Assembly: GCA_033239005.1 (NCBI GenBank)
Contig: BSQZ01000102.1
Span: forward strand, 685,001 to 749,000
Source: Lamellibrachia satsuma
Lineage: Eukaryota > Annelida > Polychaeta > Sabellida > Siboglinidae
Length of the DNA: 64,000 bases
Direction of reading: 5' to 3'
Shown here: in pieces, positions 9,481-20,075 of the stretch
How positions within the stretch are numbered: the first letter of the stretch is position 1
Layout: the number at the start of each line of letters is the position of its first letter
Program-made: the position numbers and the translations under genes
The notes under the pieces: model-generated
Told to the model about the DNA's origin: nothing
What the model saw: only the letters and a program-made list of their open reading frames with translations
The model's database searches: none

Positions 9481-11621
9481 GACAGTTCTACTTGTATGCC
9501 ACCAATGGACTGTGAGCCGCAGCACGACAGGCCTGCGCCTACAGGGACTGAGACAGTTCTACTTGTATGCCACCAATGGACTGTGAGCCGCAGCACGACA
9601 GGCCTGCGCCTACAGGGACTGAGACAGTTCTACTTGTATGCCACCAATGGACTGTGAGCCGCAGCACGACAAGCCTGCGCCTACAGGGACTGAGACAGTT
9701 CTACTTGTATGCCACCAATGGACTGTGAGCCGCAGCACGACAAGCCTGCGGCTACAGGGACTGAGACAGTTCTACTTGTATGCCACCAATGGACTGTGAG
9801 CCGCAGCACGACAAGCCTGCGCCTACAGGGACTGAGACAGTTCTACTTGTATGCCACCAATGGACTGTGAGCCGCAGCACGACAAGCCTGCACCTACAGG
9901 GACTGAGACAGTTCTACTTGTATGCCACCAATGGACTGTGAGCCGCAGCACGACAAGCCTGCGCCTACAGGGACTCAGACAGTTCTACTTGTATGCCACC
10001 AATGGACTGTGAGCCGCAGCACGACAAGCCTGCGCCTACAGGGACTGAGACAGTTCTACTTGTATGCCACCAATGGACTGTGAGCCGCAGCACGACAAGC
10101 CTGCGCCTACAGGGACTCAGACAGTTCTACTTGTATGCCACCACCGGACCTTGAGCCGCAGCACGACAAGCCTGCGCCTACAGGGACTCAGACAGTTCTA
10201 CTTGTATGCCACCACCGGACTGTGAGCCGCAGCACGACAAGCCTGCGCCTACAGGGACTCAGACAGTTCTACTTGTATGCCACCACCGGACTGTGAGCCG
10301 CAGCACGACAAGCCTGCGCCTACAGGGACTCAGACAGTTCTACTTGTATGCCACCAATTGGACTGTGAGCCGCAGCACGACAAGCCTGCGCCTACAGGGA
10401 CTCAGACAGTTCTACTTGTATGCCACCAATAGACTGTGAGCCGCAGCACGACAAGCCTGCGCCTACAGGGACTCAGACAGTTCTACTTGTATGCCACCAA
10501 TGGACTGTGACCGCAGCACGACAAGCCTGCACCTACAGGGACTCAGACAGTTCTACTTGTATGCCACCACCGGACTGTGAGCCGCAGCACGACAAGCCTG
10601 CGCCTACAGGGACTCAGACAGTTCTACTTGTATGCCACCATCGGACTGTGAGCCGCAGCACGACAAGCCTGCGCCTACAGGGACTCAGACAGTTCTACTT
10701 GTATGCCACCAATTGACTGTGAGCCGCAGCACAACAAGCCTGCGCCTACAGGGACTCAGACAGTTCTACTTGTATGCCACCAATGGACTGTGATCCACAG
10801 CACGACAAGCCTGCGCCTACAGGGACTCAGACAGTTCTACTTGTATGCCACCAATGGACTGTGATCCGCAGCACGACAAGCCTGCGCCTACAGGGACTCA
10901 GACAGTTCTACTTGTATGCCACCACCGGACTGTGAGCCGCAGCACGACAAGCCTGCGCCTACAGGGACTCAGACAGTTCTACTTGTATGCCACCAATTGA
11001 CTGTGAGCCGCAGCACAACAAGCCTGCGCCTACAGGGACTCAGACAGTTCTACTTGTATGCCACCAATGGACTGTGATCCGCAGCACGACAAGCCTGCAC
11101 CTACAGGGACTCAGACAGTTCTACTTGTATGCCACCACCAGACTGTGAGCCGCAGCACGACAAGCCTGCGCCTACAGGGACTCAGACAGTTCTACTTGTA
11201 TGCCACCACCGGACTGTGAGCCGCAGCACGACAAGCCTGCGCCTACAGGGACTCAGACAGTTCTACTTGTATGCCACCACCGGACTGTGAGCCGCAGCAC
11301 GACAAGCCTGCGCCTACAGGGACTCAGACAGTTCTACTTGTATGCCACCATCGGACTGTGAGCCGCAGCACGACAAGCCTGCGCCTACAGGGACTCAGAC
11401 AGTTCTACTTGTATGCCACCATCGGACTGTGAGCCGCAGCACGACAAGCCTGCGCCTACAGGGACTCAGACAGTTCTACTTGTATGCCACCATCGGACTG
11501 TGAGCCGCAGCACGACAAGCCTGCGCCTACAGGGACTCAGACAGTTCTACTTGTATGCCACCAATGGACTGTGATCCGCAGCACGACAAGCCTGTACCTA
11601 CAGGTACTCAGACAGTCAATG
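9481..11621 (+). repeat. 71-bp minisatellite inside the transposase gene, about 30 copies
   Basis: Units recur with an exact period of 71 bp (for example GACAGTTCTACTTG at 9481, 9552 and 9623). They vary at a few positions: CAATGG versus CACCGG or CATCGG, GACTGAG versus GACTCAG, GTGAG versus GTGAT. The last unit passes into the DDE transposase reading frame (DCDPQHDKPVPTGTQTV, then NEGTQSEPDS), so the unit contains former coding sequence. Because 71 is not divisible by 3, the frame rotates from unit to unit. Units near the right end are more mixed than those near the left. Confidence 0.95.
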
Positions 11622-12645
11622 AAGGGACTCAGTCTGAACCAGATTCTTTGGTTCTAGAGCTCAAGCTGCAGAACATTATTCTTCATCGAGAAAACATAAA
11701 GTTGAAGAGCGCTCTCGAGGAACAGCATCAGGCAACACAAGACAGACCTACCTTTGGAGTTGATGATGTGCGCAACAGTGACAAAAAGTGTAGATTTTAC
11801 ACAGGTTTGTCATGGCTTCAATTCATGTGTTTGTGGAACTTTCTGGGTCCTGCAAGGGAAAAACTGAGTTACTAGAACCATCAGCCAGTTAAAGACGCAT
11901 CGCCAAGCAAATGTGCTGGTGTAAAGAGGAAGCTTTCTGCGATGAATGAATGCTTCCTAACTTTGGTGAGACTTCGTGTTGGGCTGCTAAGCATGGACAT
12001 AGCTTATCGATTTATTGTGACAACATGGATACAGTTTATGTATTTACAATTTGGTGTACTAAGAGAGAATGTTTGTGTCTCGTGAAATAGCCAAACTGCA
12101 TATGCCATCCTGTTTCAGGAAATGTAAGGGTATTCGAGTTATAATAGATTGTTCAGAATTCTTTGTTCAAAAGGCCTCACACTTTGCCAGACAGGGAAAC
12201 ATGTACACCAGCTACAAAAACCATTTAACTTACAAATGTTTGATTGATGTTGCCCCAAATGGTGCCATCACATACATTTCAGTGTTTTGAAGGGTCTATT
12301 TCCGATAACGAAATTGTCAAACAGGGTGGTTTTCTTGACAAACTAGAGCCGGGGGATTTGATCATGGTTGACCGAGGTTTTACCATTAGAGATATTCTTA
12401 TGAATAAGAAGGTTGATTTAAACATACCACCATTTCTCAATGGACGGGTACATTTCACTGCCACATAAGAAATTAACACTAGGCGAATAGCACGTGTGAG
12501 AATTCATGTGGAACAAGCTATTGGGAGACTGAAAAATTATCGAATGTTACGTAATGTAATTCCATTGTCCTTACAACCAGTATTTTCACAGATGGTTTTT
12601 GTAGCTGGATGTCTTGTTAATTTTCAGGAACCTATTGTGAAGTAG
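11583..12645 (+). pseudogene. DDE superfamily transposase (DDE_Tnp_4/HARBI-like) with frameshifts
   Basis: The first part (to 11875) has a Leu-rich coiled region and RFYTGLSWLQFMCLWNFL, typical of the helix-turn-helix preceding DDE_Tnp_4 domains. The next frames give FLTLVRLRVGLLSMDIAYRF and TTWIQFMYLQFG. The catalytic part shows RVIIDCSEFFVQ (first Asp), KCLIDVAPNGAITYIS, EGSISDNEIV, LEPGDLIMVDRGF (second Asp), LNIPPFLNGR and RIHVEQAIGRLKNYRML (Glu). Breaks include a stop after FLGPAREKLSY, a frame change near 12290 and a TAA at 12467. All three acidic residues survive, but the gene cannot make the full enzyme. Confidence 0.9.
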
Positions 12646-13080
12646 TACCTAATAATGATGTGCTGAGAATGTAACCATTAAGTGCACTAGGCATGGTATT
12701 TCAAATGTAACTGTACATGCCATTGGGTTTATTCTGCACCAAAGTAGAAAATACAACTGAGAAATAAAATCTACCAGTAGTAATATATACACCGGTATAT
12801 GCTTTAATGTAAAACCATGGCATGTTTTATATAGCAATACATGACATTATAATTATCACATCTGCTGATGTGTACAATAAATCAAGTTAACATGGTATAA
12901 TGTCATCACTTGTTGCCATTTTGTGTGTGAGCAAATTAGCTCTACCAAAGTAGACAGTACAATTTGGAACTTAAGAATAAAAGCCAGTGTACACTTCAAT
13001 ATTTATACCTTGGTATATGCTTAAATGGAAAAAATGGAAAAACCATGGCATATTTTACCGATACATTACACAGATGCAAA
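12646..13080. other. Spacer between the convergent transposon genes, with a direct duplication
   Basis: Two related blocks about 215 bp apart (around 12740-12850 and 12950-13070) both contain ACC-x-TGGTATATGCTTTAAATG-like sequence followed by AAAACCATGGCAT. They look like an old direct duplication. AATAAA-type words occur in both and could serve as polyadenylation signals for the transposase gene. This is not proven. Confidence 0.45.
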
Positions 13081-13124
13081 TGGAAGTCTACGGGGTTACA
13101 AAACCACTGTTCGTGCTCGGTGTA

Positions 13125-13550
13125 ACTGTCACAGTGTAAGCCACCTTCTTCGTGCTGGCAAACACTTCAGCCATGACAAAGTATGCATTGTCACTGCGGA
13201 CATCTGTCACACCAGTTACATGACCACTGGTGTAGTACAGTTCACCTCTATGGAGCGGTTTAGAGGTGACCGTGTCCGACGGAGAATCAGGGTCAATGTC
13301 AGAGTTACCATCATCAAAGTTGGCCGTCTGCAGTGTTTCCACTAGATAGTGGTAGATGTGGCCCTTGTTGAAGTTCGGTGGTACAACGGCACAAGGGAAT
13401 TTCTGCCATCCAACAGTCGGCGGTGTCGGGGGACTGGTTTGGTTCGGTTGCGCGTCTCTGCGACACTTTGTGACAATTTCGTGCCACTTTCCACCATCCA
13501 CAGAGGGGTCGATAATATGCTGCTTGTTAGCAGCAATCACAGCTCGACAT
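13125..13550 (-). pseudogene. SAP/SWIM-type transposon gene, exon 2
   Basis: From a TTTTTAG acceptor at 13551-13552 the frame reads CRAVIAANKQHIIDPSVDGGKW, then a Pro-rich segment with PPTVGWQKFPCAVVPPNFN, KGHIYHYLVE, an acidic stretch, TSKPLHRGELYYTSGHVTGV, and AYFVMAEVFASTKK...SGFV. This order (IIDP-DGGKW, GW-FP, GHIYHYLVE, SGHV, YFVKA-V) is what I associate with proteins of ISL2EU elements that lead into a SWIM zinc finger and a YqaJ nuclease. Homology ends near 13110, before any SWIM cysteines, so the nuclease half is deleted. Confidence 0.6.
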
Positions 13551-14041
13551 CTAAAAACAAAAACGTATTGCTAATGAAATTATAATAATACTACCATCAC
13601 CATAACAAAATGTTCTAGCTAAGTCTCATTATTTTGTCTGCTTCTAGGTAGCAGCTACATAATAGTAATGTTTCATAGACACATTACTTTGACATATAGA
13701 CACAATTCCCGAGTAGCCTAAACAAGGTCACATGCACAACATGTATGACCCGAGCCCAGCCCAGCCCAGTTGCCCATGGCATGGGCCATGGCTGACACTG
13801 TCACTGACAGCCCAGTTGCCCATGCCATGGCTGCACTATTAGTATTGAAAGTTTCCACACGTTATACTTTGATGTTTATGTAACGTGGCTCACTATTTTA
13901 TTCAATATCAGACACATTTAACTAAAATCCACAAGTTGACACGGCGCGGTTACAAAAAAAGTAGTCGTATAAGCATTATTAGGAGAGAGGTTGAGCGATA
14001 ATTCATTACATCATGAATCGGCGTATAAAACACATGCATAC

Positions 14042-14208
14042 CTCTCCAACAATAGCGACTTCGTTCCGGATCTTTTCATTCCTCGACACTCTAACCATCG
14101 GCGTAACTGCAGAACGCTATGCTTTTCGATGTCACTGTACATAAACGCTGCACCAGGCACATCATTCACGGTCAATTCAACAACGCTATCCATTATGTTA
14201 GAAGCCAT
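14042..14208 (-). pseudogene. SAP-domain exon of the minus-strand transposon gene
   Basis: The frame starts at ATG 14208 and reads MASNIMDSVVELTVNDVPG, followed by a SAP-like motif: SDIEKHSVLQLRRWLECRG, then MKRSGTKSLLLER. The exon ends at GAGAG|GTATGC. Spliced to the exon at 13550 it stays in frame (AG+A = Arg). SAP motifs bind DNA, which suits a transposon-encoded recombination protein. The exon is intact, but the downstream gene is truncated. Confidence 0.65.
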
Positions 14209-14256
14209 TTTCCCTTTTGAATGTCCGCACGGGGATTCCCAAAAGGGTTATAGCCT

Positions 14257-16018
14257 ATCAGCGGGCAATGGGGTAAAATCGAATTACGTCATTTAAGAAC
14301 TCGAACATGGAACAAACTGTCAACTGACTGTGTTAACGCTATAGTAGGCTCCTAGTGTGAATATATTGTGCTTTTGAAAACGCTTCAGTTCATTTACGCC
14401 CATTTATTATTTTGTCTCATGATAGACATATAATGTTAAATGAAGATGGAAATGTACATAATATCGCAACACTTGCACTTGATAAATGCGAGCGATCGGA
14501 AACCAATCAAGCATTGCCGATTCCCGACCACAGTGTGGCGCCACTGTTATGTCCTCTGCTTACGAATTTCAGTGACTCGATCGGCCTATACAGTTGACTT
14601 TCAAATTGGTGGCCATGCATGTTAACGTTTTTCATGATTTTATGAAAACGTGACCATCAAAATGACAAACCAGGCAATGTCCCCGCTCAAATGCATCTAA
14701 GTCAGATCATATGAATTTCTTTAAACTAACTCAAGCATGACCTCTCAAGTCTCAACAGGTTTACTCCAAATTGGCAGGCATGCATGCAGGCAGAAAAACT
14801 GACACCCACACGTACAAGCAAACGTGCGCTCACGCACGCTGGCTGGTTCGTACACGTATGCACATACACACATACGCACGCACAAACCCACACAGGACTT
14901 CGGGAAAAAAAACAGATGCGTGAGGAATGGTGCAGATTTACGGGAAATTTACAAGATATTTGGTACGAACTTGCAAAAGTTAAGTGTAGCAATAGAATCA
15001 ACCAATACGTGCCTTGTTAAGAGCCGGACGGCCAATTCACCACTAAAACAAAGTAGGACACATTGCTGAGAATTCGGCACATAAATTTATTTAAATGTTT
15101 ACCAAATGGAGTTGCATATGGAATTGGAGTCACCATGTTCAGTGGTCGCAAGGTGTAACTAGTTACTGAGATACGCAAAATACTGGATTACAATAACAAA
15201 TGAGTGATAATTAAACATAGTGAAGGTGGGCGCACTGCTATAGCTGAATAAGGGATTTCTCGAAGACGTTTTCGGATTGCCGCGTGACCAGCTTTGCATC
15301 TAAAAACTAGCGGGGCAATATGGTTCTTCAAAGTCAAACTTCCTGAGTATGTATCCAACCCTTCAGTGATACAGATTTGTCCACCTGCCTCAGTGTGACC
15401 GTTTAATTTTCAAACATTCATGAATGGGCCAACAAGGCGTTTTTTCAAAACTTTAGTTACTGAATTTACTAATCATTCTATTCACACCACACTTATAAGA
15501 GTAAACATCTTGAATATTTTCAACATTCTATAACTCAAAAATACAGACGGAAATGTGATAATAAAGAATCCTAGTTAAGTTCCCATACACGCCATCGGCA
15601 ACGGTATGGATACTGTAATGACGTCGTTACTGGTCTTGTAGTGATGTCAGTGGCGGTGGGCTCCCTGTCCTTAGATCAGTCGTATAGAGATCAAACTCCG
15701 GTAGACCATGAGTTTTGAATAAACAGTCATGTAATGTGAGAAGTGCAGACTCACTAGTCATGTTTTGGCAGTAGAAGTTCCTGGTAGTGAAAAGGTGCAT
15801 TTTAACCCCAAAATGGCTGAATAGTGTTTAGGGGTAATTTGGCACTGTTATATGGGGGTGTATTTGTAAACATTATCAATGATTTTATCTAAGGTTCCCC
15901 AGCATGTGGATGTGAAAATATGGCTGTCAATAAGTTTCCGGATTTGTTGTGCTTGATAGTTTGGTTTTGTTTTGTCGAGGCTTCCAGGTGCGCACCCCTA
16001 CGATCGACCCGATCGGGT
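14257..16018. other. Non-coding DNA with a dispersed repeat
   Basis: No gene recognised. The part around 15195-15400 is related to 25145-25400: shared words include ATAGTGAAGG(T/C)GG, TTCTTCAAAGTCAAAC and GTTTGTCCAC. This identifies a dispersed repeat rather than unique sequence. A short purine/CA-rich stretch at 14800-14900 gives spurious open frames. Confidence 0.5.
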
Positions 16019-16113
16019 GAGTGATTGAGTGAGTGAATGGGTGGGTGGGTGAGTGGGTGGGTGGGTGGGTGGGTGGGTGGGTGGGTGGTTGAGTGAGTGA
16101 GTGAGTGAGTGGG

Positions 16114-16165
<52 letters not shown>

Positions 16166-16168
16166 TGG
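16019..16168. repeat. GTGA/GTGG then GTGC tetranucleotide microsatellite
   Basis: The sequence passes from GTGAGTGA through GTGGGTGG to a run of GTGC units. It creates long His/Pro/Thr/Arg frames on the minus strand that are not genes. Confidence 0.95.
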
Positions 16169-16842
16169 ATTAATTTGCTTACAAACACACACAATCTTAC
16201 CGCAGCCACCACTGCATGAATGCCCTGCGATATGATAGCGTGTTTCTTTGGACCAGAATATGACACTTGCGACCTGCCACAAAGAGTAAATGACTCTGAT
16301 ATGTGTTGGCCCATTGTTGAGTGAACACACAGGCAATGTTCAGAAATACAGGCAACTGGTGGCGGAACTGAAATATTAATAGATATCCGTGTGGGTCGGA
16401 TCGTTTCGCCGGGGATTGCCAGTAAATCGGAGAATCGAGTAGAATTACCATGATATGTATGTGCGTGGCAATCAATGCAAAATCGAAAAAAGTATGCACA
16501 GACAGTTTCGTTCACTGACGTAAGAATCGAGTCATTTGTTAGGAGACGTTATTCGTGAAGAACGGGTTTAACATTATTTGACAGAAGTAGCAATTCGGGA
16601 GAGGATTGAAGAAAAGTCTACACATTTTGCTGATCACATCGACAGTAACTAGTAATTCGCAGTGCGGTTCGACACAACGTTTTATTCTATCTTCATAGTT
16701 CAACCTCTTTCTTGAATACAATCGAGTTCTTTCGTAAGTTGCCTTTTTTGGACAAGTAGATGACATTTCGTAGTAATGACTGGTGGACGGCGGAACAGCA
16801 TTTATAGAGTTAGGGCGCTTGTCCTCAAGTACTGCAGCTGTA

Positions 16843-17140
16843 ATGGGGGCGCGGTAGTATTGTAGTTAGAACATCGGACCCTCAATCGAGATGACCGGGG
16901 CTCGACCCTTCTTGCAGCTGTTTCGAAACTTAGGCAATTTCGATCACTTCGGGTTACCTTAGTTCACTCAGCTGTATAAATGAGTACTTGGCTATAGATA
17001 GTGGTGGTAATATATGTTGAAGAATAGGTTTTGTACAGTAATTACATCGTGGCTAAATGCTCCCAAGAGAAGTCGAGTTGGTGTTGGAATGAAGAGATCT
17101 GCCAAGGCACGTAGAGCGCGTTGGGTTTGCAAGTGAATCG
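16843..17140 (+). mobile_element. tRNA-derived SINE (SINE-B)
   Basis: The 5' part resembles a tRNA gene with pol III promoter boxes: TAGTTAGAACATCGG (box A-like) and GGGGCTCGACCC (box B-like, close to GGTTCGANNCC). The body follows with TTCACTCAGCTGTATAAATGAGTAC and GAGAAGTCGAGTTGGTGTTGGAATGA, both shared in order with the other copies in this window. I call it a SINE and not a tRNA gene because no clover-leaf can be completed and the same head plus body is repeated elsewhere. Confidence 0.75.
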
Positions 17141-17840
17141 ACATGCAAAACATTCATTCCAACCAATTTAATTAATACATTATTTTATGGTATTCCGTTC
17201 TAAGACTAACCTTTTCATAAAGGCATTTCTTGTTCAAAACGGTTTTGATGGTCGTCATATGCTTTCTAAAGAAACATTGTATTTATATATAGAGAATTCA
17301 GAAATGTGATTCCCAGTCTGTTACCCCGGTGAGTTGGTGTTCGTGCACAGCCGAAAGGCGATCTTTACGTTTAATAATGTCAACGAGCGATTGTAATTCA
17401 GCAGTTAACTTGTATGCGAAATCTATCAATGTAGAAATCATTCTAAAGACGTCGACGAGTAGAGCCGATAGCGATAGGCGTTTTGTAACTGTGGTCAACA
17501 ACCTGGATTGGCTAGAATGCTGGACATTGTGACATTGCTTGGTGGGTGGCCGACACTAGCGATAGTTTTATTTCGACGGTTTGAGTGCAGTGAATTTAAG
17601 GCCTGGAAAGTTTGCCTTCGTGCACACAACAGCTACCACAGAAAACACGACACATGGGGAGACCGGGGCTAGTTGTGTACAGGGTACGATGTTCCAGAGT
17701 CACTTTACGAAAACACATTACATTCGAAGTAGTTGGTTGGAAGTCCACTAGCGGACACACTGTCCAAACATATGCACCGAAGAAGACGAAAGTAACGAGG
17801 TGTGGAAAAAATTACTTTTTAACCACCTAAAACTTAGTTT
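17141..17840. other. Non-coding DNA, no gene recognised
   Basis: Only short frames without recognisable motifs are present. No repeat structure beyond local similarity to neighbouring sequence was noted. Confidence 0.4.
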
Positions 17841-17912
17841 CAGGCAAGTTGTTACAGCTGTATTGGGGCAAGTTGTTACAGCTGTATTGGGGCAAGTTGG
17901 TACACCTGTAAC
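17841..17912. repeat. 23-bp tandem repeat, three imperfect copies
   Basis: CAAGTTGTTACAGCTGTATT is repeated, with the last copy changed to CAAGTTGGTACACCTGTAAC. Confidence 0.85.
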
Positions 17913-18718
17913 AACCCCCGGGCGGCTCACACCGATGACTCATCGATGGAGTTGTGTGCTGACAGTCACTGAAATAAATAAATGTATTTAACCACAATGC
18001 GTGAATGCCTTGCTTCAAATATGAAGCCTGGATTATGGTCAATTGTAGGTCCTATATAACTATGAAGCAGTTTTTAGATGTAGCCAACACATATAGGAAC
18101 AGTTGCAAGAAGTCGTAATGGTTGTTTATAGTTATACCATATTACACTGTCACTATATTGGCATTATGTTACCATGCGCTGAACAAGTTTGATCAAACTG
18201 GCGTACCTCCAACTCTTTCATAACCATCTCGCACACTCACCTACCCACAACATCGCTAGTTTTGTTATAACATATTACTACGCATATCGAAACACTCCTG
18301 GAAGTGTGACTGTGGTCTGACCCCTCTAACATTTACGTTGAATGTTAGAGGAGTATTATCGCGGCCGTCGGCTGTATTCAAAACAAGCCGTCCTGCACAG
18401 TGCGCGGTGTAGATCAAAACACAGCTAACACTCTACTGATGCTATCTCCACTTGCGTGAATTCGCCGTCTCGTGTTCATTACGAGGACAGGTTCGATAAC
18501 AAACAATGTTTGTCTATGTAGTGCGGGAACATAAGCTAGTTTAGCTAACACAACATTGGGCAACGCCAACGTATGTACGCCGACTCAATGGTTAAACATA
18601 AATTGTTTCCATGTCAGTATTTTTTACAAACATCTATATGTCAAGAGTCTACATGCTGACCTTGTAAATCACTGTATTAACCTTGGTGACATCAGACATT
18701 GTGGGTCGAGGTAGCACA

Positions 18719-18775
18719 GCTGACCGACCGACCGACCGACCGACTGACTGAACGACCGAACGACCGAACGACGAC
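18719..18775. repeat. Imperfect ACCG/GACC microsatellite
   Basis: Short run of CGACCGACCGACC-type units that decays into CGAACGACCGAACGAC. Confidence 0.9.
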
Positions 18776-18869
18776 CTAAGCAATAACGCCAGGCTAGGCC
18801 TTGGAATTGGATCTTTTGACGTAGCTAGACCTATGAAATTAAGATGTGTGTTGAAAAAGGTTTTCCTTG

Positions 18870-20075
18870 TATACCACTGGCGTGAAAATGTTGACTGTAG
18901 TTGCAAATGAATATGAATTTGTGACTCTTATAGGTGCGTGGGTCCACCCAAAACCATGAATTGTTTCGCTTTAAAGGGAATGAAAACCACGATTGCCTGA
19001 AATCATATTATATTACATATGGCAGTAGATTTCCATTTCCACATCACCGAAAATATCATTAGAAATCAATTAATTAATAATTCCTAATAATACCCTGTCC
19101 TACCGACCTGCTTCGATTATGCATATTTTCCCCGCGATTATCGGCACGTTTTGATATGACGTCACTTGTGACGTGGAAGCGCAGCGAGACTGAGACATTC
19201 AATCCATTCACATAATTATGTTTACAGTGATAGCGGTTATTTCAAAGCGAGCTTTAGAAATGTTTACTGTGCGGCATTCGATTGTAATGCAAACAATAAT
19301 AAGACTTTAGAAACATGTAGTGAAATAATACTGAAGCAGTGCATAGAAATTACTAAATTAATGTAAACGAATGTCTCAAGTGACATCCCAAAATCGTCCG
19401 TCTCGTTAACTTGGAGCTTTGCGGGTTAGACGCATTAAACATCTAATGTTACCTATAAATAATACTGTTTTATCTGTTATGTTTATGTTGGTATGTAGTA
19501 CACACACTATTAAACTTGTTGTACACACCGATAAAGCATTTTAGCTAGTTAAATTACCCCCAGCATACGCACAACACCTTCCCCAATGCGTAGGTTAACC
19601 CAACTATGGGTTGTTTAGAGAATTCATTGTGAGAGTGAGCGCTCGGCCACGGGCAATTGTTTTTGTATTGTGTGCATGGACCTTGACCGCACAACCAGGA
19701 CATACGGGTCAGCATTTTCATTGCCCGGGGTTTGCTATGTCACGTGACCTGAGCTGACGTAGAAGGTGCTACCTGTTAAATCAGCCACCACTACCGTGTG
19801 AGCGTACAAGGGAACTTGAGCAGTTTTACGGTGCCTTACAAAGGACAGACTGTAGAAGTGAAGAATCGTAATGTGAATAATATATGTTGGTGCCTAATTA
19901 TATTTAAGGAGCGAAGTGTCTACCTGTGAACTTCAGCTTTATCTGATTACTGACACAAATCTATTTTTGCATAATGTAGGCCCCTACGCAGCTATCAAAG
20001 TTTCTAGATTGCCTGGCCCTTTCGTTTTGGTGCGCCTTAGATCTCGGGTTTCCAAGGATTTAAGAGCGACATAGG
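18870..20075. repeat. Dispersed repeat family R1, copy 1
   Basis: Blocks here recur in the same order at 23.75-25.14 kb: ACCACTGGCGTGA...GACTG(T/C)AGTTGCAAATG, GGGTTGTTT...GAGTGAGCGCTCGGCC, GTGTGAGCGTACAAGG, AATATATGTTGGTGCCTAATTA, and CAGCTATCAAAGTTTC...GGTTTCCA. No coding capacity was found. It may be a non-autonomous element or an old segmental duplication. Confidence 0.65.

Larger units (their letters stand above)
6578..14256. mobile_element. ISL2EU-like (PIF/Harbinger-related) DNA transposon, composite and inactive
   Basis: Two convergent genes define the element: a plus-strand THAP/DDE transposase (6734-12645) and a minus-strand SAP/SWIM-type gene (13.1-14.2 kb). ISL2EU elements are known to pair a DDE transposase with a second protein carrying a YqaJ-type nuclease. 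The YqaJ part is not present here. Candidate terminal inverted repeats are imperfect: TGTCCGCACGG, TCCCAAAA and TATAGCC in that order at 14222-14256, with the reverse complements of these words at 6578-6625 but different spacing. Two later events enlarged it: a CR1 insertion (6840-8281) and a 71-bp tandem array (about 9481-11620). Confidence 0.7.

Noticed and set aside
9481..11621. Regular repeats with conserved units resembling a CRISPR array
   Set aside because: Units are contiguous 71-bp tandem copies without unique spacers, in a eukaryotic transposon gene.
15889..16515. 208-codon minus-strand frame
   Set aside because: Its core is the GTGC/GTGG microsatellite read as His-Ala-Arg-Thr and Pro-Thr-His. 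The ends show no family motifs.
16850..16925. Functional tRNA gene
   Set aside because: Box A/B-like sequences are present but the clover-leaf cannot be completed, and the same head is attached to the same non-tRNA body at several loci.
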